This document shows, piece by piece, positions 9,565 through 20,390 of a DNA stretch of 64,000 bases. This DNA comes from Burkholderiales bacterium (lineage in GTDB: Bacteria > Pseudomonadota > Gammaproteobacteria > Burkholderiales > Burkholderiaceae_C), in the NCBI GenBank assembly GCA_016213205.1, contig JACRAZ010000075.1, positions 1 to 64,000 on the forward strand, in the 5' to 3' direction. The translations under genes and the position numbers were made by a program. Within the stretch, counting starts at the first letter, position 1. Every line of letters starts with the position of its first letter. Below the pieces are notes generated by a model. That model saw only the letters and a list, made by a program, of their open reading frames with translations, was not told the origin of the DNA and did no database searches.

Positions 9565-10592
9565 ACACGCCCACCGGCGCGGTGCTGGTGATGGGCGCCG
9601 GCAGCATCGGCTGCTGGCTCGGCGGCCGCCTGGCCGCCGCCGGCGTGCCGGTGCACTTCGTCGGCCGGCCGCGCATGCTGGCCGCGCTGCGCCAGCACGG
9701 CCTGACGCTCACCGACCAGGATGGCGGGCAGCTTCTGCTGCCGGCGGGCAGCCTGGCGCTGCACGAGACCGTGCCCGCGGCGGCCGGCACCAGCGCCGCG
9801 CCGGCGCTCGTGCTGCTGTGCGTGAAGAGCGGCGCCACCGAAGCCGCCGCCCGCGCGCTGGCGGCGGCGCTGCCGGCGGGCACGCCGGTGGTCTCGATGC
9901 AGAACGGGCTGTCCAACGTGCCGCTGGCGCGCCAGGCGGCGCCGGGCCTGTGCTGGCTGCGCGGCATGGTGCCCTACAACGTGGCCGAGCTCGGGCCGGG
10001 CCGGCTGCACCGCGGCACCGCCGGGGTGCTGGCGGCCGAGGACCACCCCGCCCTGCGGGCCTGGCAACCGGTGTTCCAGGCCGCCGGGCTGCCGATCGCG
10101 CTGCATGCCGACCTGCAGCCGGTGCAATGGGGCAAGCTGCTGCTGAACCTGAACAACGCGGTCAACGCGCTCTCGGGCCTGCCGCTGCGCGCGCAGTTGC
10201 TCGACCGCGACCTGCGCCGCTGCACCGCCGCGCTGATCGAGGAGACGGTGGCACTGCTGGCCGGCGCCGGCATCCGCCCGGCGCGGCTGTCGCCGCTGCC
10301 ACCGGGCTGGCTGCCGGCGGTGCTGCGGCTGCCCACGCCGCTGTTCCGGCGGGTGGCCGCGCGCATGCTGCGCATCGACGACAAGGCGCGCTCCAGCATG
10401 GCCGACGACCTGGCCCAGGGCCGGCCCACCGAGGTGGATGCCTTGCAGGGCGAGGTGCTGCGCCTCGCGCAATCGCTCGGCCGGCGCGCGCCGGTGAACG
10501 AGCGCATCGCCGCGCTGGTGCAGGCCTGGCCGCAGCGGCCGCAGCCCTACAGCGGCCCGGCGCTGCGCCAGGCGCTGGGCCTCAGGGGCTGA
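9561..10592 (+). CDS. panE: 2-dehydropantoate 2-reductase
   Basis: A 343-residue ketopantoate reductase-family enzyme (NADPH-dependent ketopantoate to pantoate, coenzyme A pathway). The Rossmann loop MGAGSIGCWLGGRLAAAG is at residues 11-28; LVLLCVKSGATEAAARAL follows, then VSMQNGLSN, and the C-terminal domain contains KLLLNLNNAVNALSG with the catalytic Lys and Asn and SSMADDLAQGRPTEVDALQG, the typical substrate-site segment. GTG 9561 overlaps the stop of the preceding gene. Paralogues of PanE with other 2-oxoacid substrates exist, so the gene name is likely but not certain. Confidence 0.9.
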   Translation: MNTPTGAVLVMGAGSIGCWLGGRLAAAGVPVHFVGRPRMLAALRQHGLTLTDQDGGQLLLPAGSLALHETVPAAAGTSAAPALVLLCVKSGATEAAARALAAALPAGTPVVSMQNGLSNVPLARQAAPGLCWLRGMVPYNVAELGPGRLHRGTAGVLAAEDHPALRAWQPVFQAAGLPIALHADLQPVQWGKLLLNLNNAVNALSGLPLRAQLLDRDLRRCTAALIEETVALLAGAGIRPARLSPLPPGWLPAVLRLPTPLFRRVAARMLRIDDKARSSMADDLAQGRPTEVDALQGEVLRLAQSLGRRAPVNERIAALVQAWPQRPQPYSGPALRQALGLRG

Positions 10593-10619
10593 AACGCATC
10601 CGGCGCGCGGGCGGCGCCC

Positions 10620-10656
10620 CCGGGCGCGCAGCCCGCAGGGCTGTTGGGGGGCCCGT
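10620..10656 (-). terminator. Hairpin after the CHASE2 kinase gene (dispersed element)
   Basis: The 15-bp word AGCCCGCAGGGCTGT at 10630-10644 is identical to 8323-8337. In both places it lies just after the stop codon of a minus-strand gene and next to a run of G (C on the coding strand). The core is a 5-bp stem with a 3-nt loop, enclosed here by a CCCCC/GGGGG outer stem. No T-tract. Confidence 0.4.
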
Positions 10657-13506
<2,850 letters not shown>

Positions 13507-13538
13507 CGATGCGGCCCCAGGCCCGCCGGCGTGGCGCT

Positions 13539-15218
13539 TCACAGCCCGAGCAACAGCAACAGCAACGGCAGCACCAGCCACCAGCGGCTGCCCGGCACCT
13601 CGATCTGCTGCGTGTTGCCCCAGGGGCCGGCCATGCCCTCGGCATCCACGCTGCGCACGCGCAGGTGGTACTGGCCGGGCGGCGGCAAGGCTAGCGTGGT
13701 TTCGGGTCGGTCGGTCTGCTGCTGCTGCACGAGTTCGGTGAACGCGCTGTCGCGCGCGAGCTGCAGCTCGTAGCGGTGGCCGGGTTCGCCGGCCGCCCAG
13801 CGCAGCGTGATGCCCGCGTCGGTGAGCGCGGGTGGCTGCACTGGTGGTGCCGGCGGCACCGGCCGCACCGTGAACACCTGCGCATCGCCCCAGGGGCCGG
13901 CATCGCCATCGGCCCGCACGCTGGCCAGGCGCCAGTGGTAGCGGCCCGGCACCAGGGCCAGCAGGTGCTCGGTGCCGGTGAGGCCGGCCAGATCGGCCAG
14001 CGGCGCCTGGAAGTCCGGCTGCCGCGCCACCTGCAGGCGGTAGCTCGCCACGCCGGCGGCCTGGGTCCAGCTCAGGCGGGTGGGTTCACCGTACAGCCTG
14101 GCGTCGGCGCGGGGTTCGCGCGTGAAGGGCGGCTCGGGCCGCGCCTTCAGCACGAAGGCATGGCGCGCATCGCGGCCTTCCAGGCCCTGGGCATCGACCC
14201 CGCGCACGCGCAGCTCGTAACGGCCGTCGGGCAGGTCGGTCCAGCGTGCCAGCGGTTCGGCAAAGCGCCCGTCCAGCAGCAGGCGTTCCGCGCCATCGGG
14301 CGCGGCGGGGGCAAACACCTGCGCGCGGTAGCCGGCCACGCCGGGCTGCGCGCCCCAGGCCAGGCGCAGCGGCACGCGCTCCAGGCGGGCCGGTGCCGAG
14401 GCCAGGTCGGGCGCGGGCAGCAGGCGGCGCGGCGTGGCCGGCGCATCGGCGCCCAGCACCACGCCGAAGCCCGCCTCGATGCGGGGGCCGGCGGCCGCGG
14501 CCACCGCGCCCTCCAGCACCTCCACCCGCGTGTGGTGGGTCTGGGGCTCCACCTGGGTGCGGAACTCGGTGCCCCGCACGCCCAGGTTCACCGTGGGCGT
14601 GGTGATCTCGAAACGGCGGCCGGCCGCGGGCTGCACCCGCGAATCCAGGCTGCCGGCGTCGAGCCGCAGCCGGGTGTCGGGCACGCCGGCCGCGCCGATG
14701 TTCACCAGCCGCTCGAAGCGCACCCGGCTGCCCGGCCGCACCAGCAGGCGCGAGCCATCGGCAAACTTCAGCGCCAGCGAGGCCTCGGGGCCGGCCAGCA
14801 GGGTATCGCCGGTGGCCAGCATGGCACCGGCGGCCACCGGCTCGGCCGCCGCCTCGCCGCGCTGCACCCGCACCTCGCCCAGCACGTGCAGCACCTCGGC
14901 GCGCACCGGCTGCACCCGCAGCCAGGCCAGCGGGATGCGCAGGCTCTGCCCCGGCACCAGGCGGCGCGGGTTGCGCACCTGGTTGAGCTGCTGCAGCGCC
15001 CGCCAGCCGGGGCCTGGGCCCAGCTGCGCGCGGGCGATGCCGATCAGGGTGTCGCCCGGCTCGATGCGGTAGTGCCACACCTCCGGCAGGGGGCGTGCCG
15101 CCGCGCCCGCCGCGCCGCAGGCCACGAGGGCCTGCAGTGCCACAACAGCCATGATCAGCGGCCTTCGGCCCTGCCGCACCCCTGCCGTTTGACCGGCCTC
15201 AAGCCACTCCACAGGCAT
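13539..15218 (-). CDS. LysM and FecR domain periplasmic protein with Fn3-like repeats
   Basis: A 559-residue exported protein. ATG 15218 gives a normal signal peptide (basic RQGRRP, then LIMAVVALQALVACGAAGAA); an internal ATG at 15152 would remove the basic region. A LysM domain (YRIEPGDTLIGIARAQLG to LVPGQSLRIP, about residues 50-97) binds peptidoglycan. It is followed by a FecR domain (GEVRVQRG; LLVRPGSRVRFERL; TPTVNLGVRGTEFRTQV, about 112-240), then three fibronectin-like segments (each with YELRVRGVDAQG or YHLRVRSVDAEG), and a C-terminal membrane helix (WWLVLPLLLLLLGL). FecR/LysM proteins of this type are commonly encoded with CHASE2 proteins, as here, so it probably relays an envelope signal to the kinase. 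Function beyond this is inference. Confidence 0.88.
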   Translation of the reverse strand: MPVEWLEAGQTAGVRQGRRPLIMAVVALQALVACGAAGAAARPLPEVWHYRIEPGDTLIGIARAQLGPGPGWRALQQLNQVRNPRRLVPGQSLRIPLAWLRVQPVRAEVLHVLGEVRVQRGEAAAEPVAAGAMLATGDTLLAGPEASLALKFADGSRLLVRPGSRVRFERLVNIGAAGVPDTRLRLDAGSLDSRVQPAAGRRFEITTPTVNLGVRGTEFRTQVEPQTHHTRVEVLEGAVAAAAGPRIEAGFGVVLGADAPATPRRLLPAPDLASAPARLERVPLRLAWGAQPGVAGYRAQVFAPAAPDGAERLLLDGRFAEPLARWTDLPDGRYELRVRGVDAQGLEGRDARHAFVLKARPEPPFTREPRADARLYGEPTRLSWTQAAGVASYRLQVARQPDFQAPLADLAGLTGTEHLLALVPGRYHWRLASVRADGDAGPWGDAQVFTVRPVPPAPPVQPPALTDAGITLRWAAGEPGHRYELQLARDSAFTELVQQQQTDRPETTLALPPPGQYHLRVRSVDAEGMAGPWGNTQQIEVPGSRWWLVLPLLLLLLGL

Positions 15219-15296
15219 CCCCTCCCAACGCGAGGACAGAGCCTGCCACCGACCGGCCGGATTGCCAAGCGCGGCGCGTGCGCGCGGGCCCGCCGA

Positions 15297-15884
15297 TCAA
15301 CCGCCCCAGTCGGACAGCACGTCGGCCGCGCGTGGCTTGTCGTGGCCGCGCTGCGGGCTCTTGGCCGGCGTGCCCAGCGCCACCCAGCCCAGCAGGGTTT
15401 CGCCAGGGCGGCAGAAGGCCTGCTGCACCGCCGGGTGGCGCACCTTGGCGCCCGAGAGCATCTTGCCGGCGAAGCCCATCGCGTGCGCGGCGTTGAGCAG
15501 GTTGGTGAGGGCCCCGCCCACGCAGGCCCACTGCTCGTGCACCGGCACCTGCGGGTGGCCGGCGTCCAGCCGCGCGAGCACCGCCACCGTGACCGGGGCG
15601 CGCTGCGCACGCTCGGCATCCAGCGCGGCGCCGGCGTCATCCTTGCCGGCATCCCGCGCGGCTTGGGCGAACAGCAGGGCCAGGCGCTCGCGCGCCGCGC
15701 CCTGCACCACCACGAAACGGAAGGGCACCAGCCCGGCATGGTCGGGCGCGCGCAGCGCGGCATCGGCCATGGCGCGCAGCTGGGTGGCATCGGGGCCGGG
15801 CTCGGTGAGGTGCTTGATGCCCACCGACTGGCGTGCCAGCAGCAGCGCCAGCACGGAGTTCTGGGTCAGGTCGTGGCCGCTCAT
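15297..15884 (-). CDS. Nitroreductase family protein
   Basis: A 195-residue FMN-dependent nitroreductase-fold protein of the short YdjA-like type: [18 protein letters not shown] at the start, [20 protein letters not shown] (residues 43-62), [28 protein letters not shown] (residues 117-144), and [10 protein letters not shown] near the end. It begins at ATG 15884 with a 4-bp ATGA overlap with mobA and is the last gene of the DUF3305-to-nitroreductase operon. The substrate is unknown; its place in a molybdoenzyme operon suggests a redox role tied to it. Confidence 0.85.
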   Translation of the reverse strand: MSGHDLTQNSVLALLLARQSVGIKHLTEPGPDATQLRAMADAALRAPDHAGLVPFRFVVVQGAARERLALLFAQAARDAGKDDAGAALDAERAQRAPVTVAVLARLDAGHPQVPVHEQWACVGGALTNLLNAAHAMGFAGKMLSGAKVRHPAVQQAFCRPGETLLGWVALGTPAKSPQRGHDKPRAADVLSDWGG

Positions 15885-16489
15885 TTTGTCTGCAACTGGT
15901 TCAGTTCTTCGGGCGTGTTGGCGTTGAAGAAGGCGTCGGCCTCGTCGAACACCACCTCCACGCAGCGGTGCTGGCCGGTCCAGCGGTCGATCTTGCGCTG
16001 GCCGCCCTGGATGAAGGCGACCAGGCTTTCCATCAGCGCCGCCCGCATCAGGCAGAACACCGGCTGGCGCTGCAGCACGCCCGCCTCGCGCGTGGCGGCG
16101 ATCGCGATCTCGGCGTCGGCCTCGGCCGCCGCGCGGGCCAGGCGTGCCACCCGGTCGGTGGGGAAGTTCGGCGTGTCGCAGGGCACGGTCACGAGCCAGG
16201 GCGTCTCGCAATGCTCCAGCCCGGCCAGGAAGCCGGCCAGCGGGCCGGGATAGTCGGCCACCGCATCGGGCCACACGGGCACGCCCATGGCCTCGTAGGC
16301 GCCCAGGTTGCGGTTGGCATTGATCATCACCGCGCCCACCTGCGGTTGCAGCCGCAGCAGGGCCTGCAGGGCCAGCGGCAGGCCCAGGTGGTTCTGCAGG
16401 CCCTTGTCGGCGCCGCCCATGCGGCTGCCACGGCCCCCGGCGAGCACCAGGCCGGTGATGGCTTCGGGCGGAATCGTCACGGCGTTCAT
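15881..16489 (-). CDS. mobA: Molybdenum cofactor guanylyltransferase
   Basis: A 202-residue enzyme that adds GMP from GTP to molybdopterin, making the guanine dinucleotide cofactor needed by both formate dehydrogenases of this window. The GTP-binding loop [18 protein letters not shown] (residues 14-31) is complete, followed by [22 protein letters not shown] and [11 protein letters not shown] with the metal-binding Asp. Length matches E. coli MobA (194). The start overlaps the chaperone gene stop (ATGA) and its stop overlaps the nitroreductase start (ATGA). Confidence 0.95.
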   Translation of the reverse strand: MNAVTIPPEAITGLVLAGGRGSRMGGADKGLQNHLGLPLALQALLRLQPQVGAVMINANRNLGAYEAMGVPVWPDAVADYPGPLAGFLAGLEHCETPWLVTVPCDTPNFPTDRVARLARAAAEADAEIAIAATREAGVLQRQPVFCLMRAALMESLVAFIQGGQRKIDRWTGQHRCVEVVFDEADAFFNANTPEELNQLQTK

Positions 16490-17130
16490 GTCTCCAGCAG
16501 GTCGAAGGCCTGCGTCTCCACCTGGATGAACACCCGGGTGAGGCCGGCCACTGCGCGCCAGGCCTCGGCCCGGGGATGGGCCTCGACCGCATCGCACAGT
16601 TTCTCGACCCAGGGCTGCAGGTGGTTGCGGAAGAAGCGGCGCTGCTGCTCGAGGTTGCACACCGCGGCGTCGTCGCCGGCGATCAGGTAGCGCATGACCT
16701 CGAAGCCATAGGCCACGTGGTCCTCGGTCTCGCCGCGCTGCGCGTCGCGGCCGAGGCCCAGCGCGGCCAGGTCCTCGCGCAACTGGGCCAGCGGGCGCTC
16801 GTTCAGGAAGCCGGTGAGGTAGTAGGAGCCGTAGGCAAACACCTCCGGCTTGCCCACGCCCTGGAACAGCGCATCGTGTTCGGCGGCGGCGCGCGCGGCA
16901 TCGGTGGCGCGCAGGGCGGCCACCAGGTGGCCCCAGGCGGCCTCGAGCACGCCACCGGGCTCGGGCGCCTGGGTGACCGCCACCTTGAACTGGCCCAGCA
17001 GGGCTGCATCGGGGGGCGCGAACCAGAGCTGGGCCAGCAGGCCGTACAGCTCGGCACGGGCCAGTTCGTCGCGGTCGGCCTCCTGGGCCGCACCGGCAAA
17101 GCGCAGGGGCTGGGGCGGGGTGGCGGTCAT
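16486..17130 (-). CDS. TorD/DmsD-like molybdoenzyme chaperone
   Basis: A 214-residue all-helical protein of the TorD/DmsD/NarJ family: [21 protein letters not shown] near residue 25, [35 protein letters not shown] around 88-122, and [15 protein letters not shown] near 140. Such proteins bind the TAT signal peptide or apo-form of a molybdoenzyme and hold it until cofactor is inserted. The likely client is the TAT-dependent formate dehydrogenase alpha subunit encoded at 24257. ATGA overlaps on both sides couple it to the ferredoxin and mobA genes. Confidence 0.88.
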   Translation of the reverse strand: MTATPPQPLRFAGAAQEADRDELARAELYGLLAQLWFAPPDAALLGQFKVAVTQAPEPGGVLEAAWGHLVAALRATDAARAAAEHDALFQGVGKPEVFAYGSYYLTGFLNERPLAQLREDLAALGLGRDAQRGETEDHVAYGFEVMRYLIAGDDAAVCNLEQQRRFFRNHLQPWVEKLCDAVEAHPRAEAWRAVAGLTRVFIQVETQAFDLLET

Positions 17131-19370
17131 GGCTTGGTGTCGGTGATGCGCACTTCGTCGGGGCGGGTGTGGATGTCGATCACGCGGCAATCGGCGCACA
17201 TCTTCAGGCGCTCGGCCGCCGCGCCCTGGAAGGCCGCATGGCCGCTCAGTTTGGACAGCATGTTCTCGATCGCGCGCAGCGTGCCGAAAGGCTTGCCGCA
17301 GCGCACGCAGGCAAAGGGCTCGGCCTCGTGCAGCACGCGCGCGGCCTTGCGGGCCTTGCCATCGTCGGCCAGCCACAGCCGCGGCTGCAGCGTGATGGCG
17401 TGCTCGGGGCAGGTGCTGGCGCACAGGCCGCACTGCACGCAGTTCTTCTCGATGAACCTGAGCTGCGGGCGCTCGGGGTTGTCGGCCAGCGCGCCGGCCG
17501 GGCAGGCGCCCACGCAGCTCAGGCACAGCGTGCAGGCGGCCGCGTCGACGCTGATCGCGCCATACGGCGCGCCCGCGGCCGGCAGCGCGATGGCCTCGGG
17601 CCGCGCCGGGGCCTGGGCCAGCAGGTGATCGAGCGCCATCTCCAGCGTGCCACGCTTGTCGGCGGCCACCGCGAAGGTGGCGGCCTGCCGCACACCCTGG
17701 GCCGGCGGCGCGCGCAGCGCGGCGTCCAGCGCGGCCAGGTCGCGGGCATCGCGGGCCTCGATCAAGCGCAGATGCTCGCCCGCGTAGCCCAGGCCCGACA
17801 GCAGGGCCTGCCCCACCGCCACCTGCTCGGCGAGCGCCGTGCGGTACTCGGGTGCCTCTTCATCGGTGAGCAGCAGCCAGACCTGGCTGGCGCCCTGGGC
17901 CATGGCGGCCAGCCACAGGTCCAGCCCGCTGCTGGCGGTGTGCCACAGCGCCACCGGCAGCACGCGCGCCGGCACGCCGTGCAGCGCCGGGTCCACGCGG
18001 GCCGCGCGGCCGAGCTCGTGCACGAGCCGGGCGCCCGCGCCTTCACTGTGCAGCAGCAGCGCGGCATCGCGGCCGCCGGCCCGGGTGTAGGTGGCCAGCA
18101 TCGTGCGCAGGCGCCGGCCCTGGTCCACCGGGCCGGGGTAGGCATGGCTCATCGCCCCGGTGGGGCACACGGTGCTGCAGGCGCCGCAGCCTACGCACAG
18201 GTGCGGCTCCACCACCACGCCCCCGGTGCCGGCCGGGCCGCCGGGCGCGTTGGCGGGCCCCTTGCCGGTGAGCTTGCCCTTGAGCGAGGCATCGCTGCGG
18301 ATGGCCCGCGCCGAGCACACCTCGATGCAGGCCTGGCAGCCGATCTGCTGGTTGCGGCTGTGGGCGCACAGCGTGGCGCGGTAGTGGAAGAACCTGGGCT
18401 TCTCGAACTCGCCCACCAGCTCGCGCAGCTGCAGCACCGCATCGGCCAGGCGGCGCTCGTCGGCCCCGGCGTGGAAGTAGCCCTGCGGCGGCTGGTGCAT
18501 CGTGAACGCGGGCTGCTCGCGCAGGTCGAGCACCAGGTCGAAGCGGTCGCTCGTGCGCTGCGGTGCGCGCTGGAAGTCGATGGCGCCAGCGGCATCGCAC
18601 ACGCGCACGCAGGCCCGGTGGCCGCGGCACGCGGCGAGGTCGACCTGGTAGCTGAAGTCGATGGCACCCTCGGGGCAGGCCGCAAGGCAGGCATTGCAGC
18701 GGGTGCACAACTCCAGGTCGATCGGGTTGCCGCTCTCCCACTCGGCCTCGAAGGCGCCGAGCCAGCCGGTCAAGCGCGTGAGACGGCCCGCCTGGACCAG
18801 GTGCTCACGCTGCTGCGGCAGCGCGCCGCCGGCGGGCTCGACCAGTTGCACCACGTCCAGCCGCTCGGCCAGCCACTGCGCGGCACGTTCGCCGCGCTCG
18901 GACGGGCCGATCACCAGCACGCGGCCGCCGGACTGGAAGCCCACGGTGGCCACCGGCGCCGGATCGGGCAGTTGCGCGGCGGCGATGAGCGCGGCGATCT
19001 TGGGCGTGGCCGCCTGCGCATCACGCGACCAGCCGCCGGTTTCGCGGATGTTGACGAAGCGGATCGGCTGCTCGGCCACCGGCCGGTTGCCCTCGGTGGC
19101 GTCGTTCAGCGCGTTGAACAGCCGCGCTTCCTGGGTGCAGGCCACCAGCAACGGCTCGCCGCCCTGGGCCGCGCGCTGGAAGGCCGGCGCCTCGCGCCGG
19201 CACAGCAGCGTGTGCAGGGTGTCCAGCCCATCGGCAGGCTGCGCCGGGCCGGACGCTGGCCGGCCCGGGGGGGAGGCATCACTGCTGCCGGGGCTCTGGG
19301 TCAGCGCCCGGCGCAAGGCCGGCAGGTCCAGCGGCATCGTGCGGTTGCAGTCGCAGATCAGCGTCTTCAT
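17127..19370 (-). CDS. Large multi-cluster 4Fe-4S ferredoxin-like protein
   Basis: A 747-residue cytoplasmic iron-sulfur protein found beside formate dehydrogenase genes in proteobacteria. Cys motifs: CDCNR at residues 6-8; [16 protein letters not shown] from about 222; [11 protein letters not shown] from about 248; [18 protein letters not shown] from about 335; [16 protein letters not shown] from about 390; [16 protein letters not shown] from about 613; [16 protein letters not shown] from about 645; and CVRCGKPF near the end. At least four ordinary 4Fe-4S clusters are predicted. A nucleotide-binding-like segment ([20 protein letters not shown]) sits at 148-167. The role is unproven; electron transfer for formate dehydrogenase maturation or activity is inferred. 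The start lies 92 bp inside the DUF3306 gene; the stop overlaps the chaperone start (ATGA). Confidence 0.87.
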   Translation of the reverse strand: MKTLICDCNRTMPLDLPALRRALTQSPGSSDASPPGRPASGPAQPADGLDTLHTLLCRREAPAFQRAAQGGEPLLVACTQEARLFNALNDATEGNRPVAEQPIRFVNIRETGGWSRDAQAATPKIAALIAAAQLPDPAPVATVGFQSGGRVLVIGPSERGERAAQWLAERLDVVQLVEPAGGALPQQREHLVQAGRLTRLTGWLGAFEAEWESGNPIDLELCTRCNACLAACPEGAIDFSYQVDLAACRGHRACVRVCDAAGAIDFQRAPQRTSDRFDLVLDLREQPAFTMHQPPQGYFHAGADERRLADAVLQLRELVGEFEKPRFFHYRATLCAHSRNQQIGCQACIEVCSARAIRSDASLKGKLTGKGPANAPGGPAGTGGVVVEPHLCVGCGACSTVCPTGAMSHAYPGPVDQGRRLRTMLATYTRAGGRDAALLLHSEGAGARLVHELGRAARVDPALHGVPARVLPVALWHTASSGLDLWLAAMAQGASQVWLLLTDEEAPEYRTALAEQVAVGQALLSGLGYAGEHLRLIEARDARDLAALDAALRAPPAQGVRQAATFAVAADKRGTLEMALDHLLAQAPARPEAIALPAAGAPYGAISVDAAACTLCLSCVGACPAGALADNPERPQLRFIEKNCVQCGLCASTCPEHAITLQPRLWLADDGKARKAARVLHEAEPFACVRCGKPFGTLRAIENMLSKLSGHAAFQGAAAERLKMCADCRVIDIHTRPDEVRITDTKP

Positions 19371-19866
19371 CGGGGGCAGCGGCAGGGGCTTCCGGCGCGG
19401 GGTTGGGTGGCGCCTCGGCCCACAGGCCGAGGAACTGGCTCTGCACCATCTGGCGCAGCAGGGCCTGGGGCAGCGGGTCGGGCCGCCCGTAGTCGTCGAT
19501 GTAGGTGTCCAGCCCGTCCATGGTGTTGAAGTGCGGGTCGGTGAACAGCTTCTTCAGCGCCGCATGCTTGACCTCGGGCTCGACGCCGGAGGCCACGAAG
19601 CGGCGGAAGTCCGAGGCCGGCGTGAGCGTGGCCACGTCGGCCAGCGTGGGCGCGGGCTCGGCGGGCGGCGACGGCGCGGCCGCGTCCGGCACGCTGCCGG
19701 CCACGGGCAGCGGCGCGTCGACGGCCGGCGCGGGCACGGCCACGGCCGCCACCGGGGACACAGCGGCCGCGGCCGGCACCGGCGCCTGCGGCGCCGTGCC
19801 CTCGCGCACCTGCACCTTGCGGCGCGACCAGCGCGCGAGAAAGCCTTCGTCGCCGGGCGGGTTCAT
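19279..19866 (-). CDS. DUF3306 protein
   Basis: A 195-residue protein. The N-terminal FLARWSRRK motif (residues 9-17) and the C-terminal block SDFRRFVASGVEPEVKHAALKKLFTDPHFNTMDGLDTYIDDYG are diagnostic of DUF3306, a family encoded near formate dehydrogenases. The middle is Ala/Pro-rich linker. Function unknown. It starts with a 4-bp overlap (ATGA) with the DUF3305 gene. Its last 31 codons overlap the ferredoxin gene start in another frame, an unusually long overlap for this operon; the family domain ends before it, so the tail may be dispensable. Confidence 0.85.
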   Translation of the reverse strand: MNPPGDEGFLARWSRRKVQVREGTAPQAPVPAAAAVSPVAAVAVPAPAVDAPLPVAGSVPDAAAPSPPAEPAPTLADVATLTPASDFRRFVASGVEPEVKHAALKKLFTDPHFNTMDGLDTYIDDYGRPDPLPQALLRQMVQSQFLGLWAEAPPNPAPEAPAAAPDEDADLRLQPHDAAGPAGLAPGADPEPRQQ

Positions 19867-20342
19867 CGCTGCTCCGGCGCCCGGAACGAGGCCGGGCGCT
19901 TGCGCTGCTTGGGCTCGGGCCGGTAGTGCGTGTCGGTGAACTGCTGCAGCCAGTGGCGCACCTCGCCCGACAGCGGCACGGTGTCCACCCGCTCCTGCGC
20001 ATCGAGCAGGCGCCCGGCCTCGTTGTACGACAGCGTCACGAGCTCGGGCCAGGCCCGCGAGGGGTCTTCATCGTCGATGCGCCACATCACGAACCACACC
20101 GGCGCCCCGCTGCTGAGGTTCAGGTGGTAGCCCTCGCCTTCATCCGCATGCAGCGTGACGGCCAGGCCCGGGTGCAGCGTCTGCGCGAGGCGGCCGTCGT
20201 CGCGCAGCAGGCGCGGCGCGCTGCCGAAACCGCCCTGGTCGGGCACCACGTCGGCGATGGCGAAGCCCCAGTCCTGCCAGGCATTGGGCTGGTGACGGCG
20301 CTCGATCAGCACCGCGACGTGCAGGGTGGGTTTGTCGGCCAT
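19863..20342 (-). CDS. DUF3305 protein
   Basis: A 159-residue protein with the DUF3305 pattern: LHVAVLIERRHQPNAWQDWGFAIADVVPD at the N-terminus, ADEGEGYHLNLSSGAPVWFVMWR in the middle, and VTLSYNEAGRLLDAQERVDTVPLSGEVRHWLQQFTDTHY at the end. The family co-occurs with formate dehydrogenase genes and has no known activity. ATG 20342 is the operon's first start; an upstream in-frame TTG at 20354 is less likely. A site like the response-regulator operators lies 34 bp upstream. Confidence 0.85.
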   Translation of the reverse strand: MADKPTLHVAVLIERRHQPNAWQDWGFAIADVVPDQGGFGSAPRLLRDDGRLAQTLHPGLAVTLHADEGEGYHLNLSSGAPVWFVMWRIDDEDPSRAWPELVTLSYNEAGRLLDAQERVDTVPLSGEVRHWLQQFTDTHYRPEPKQRKRPASFRAPEQR

Positions 20343-20375
20343 GGCGTTGTGCAAACCAGTCTAGCCGCCGGGGGC

Positions 20376-20390
20376 GCGACAGCTTGTCGT
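20376..20390. promoter_or_regulatory. Third copy of the island operator, GCGACA-GCT-TGTCGT
   Basis: The palindrome seen twice at 23892-23928 recurs here with one mismatch in the last base, in the 48-bp gap between the histidine kinase stop (20391) and the DUF3305 start (20342). It ends exactly at the kinase stop codon. A TAGACT hexamer (minus strand, 20363-20358) lies where a -10 element would place the operator over the -35 region. Confidence 0.62.
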
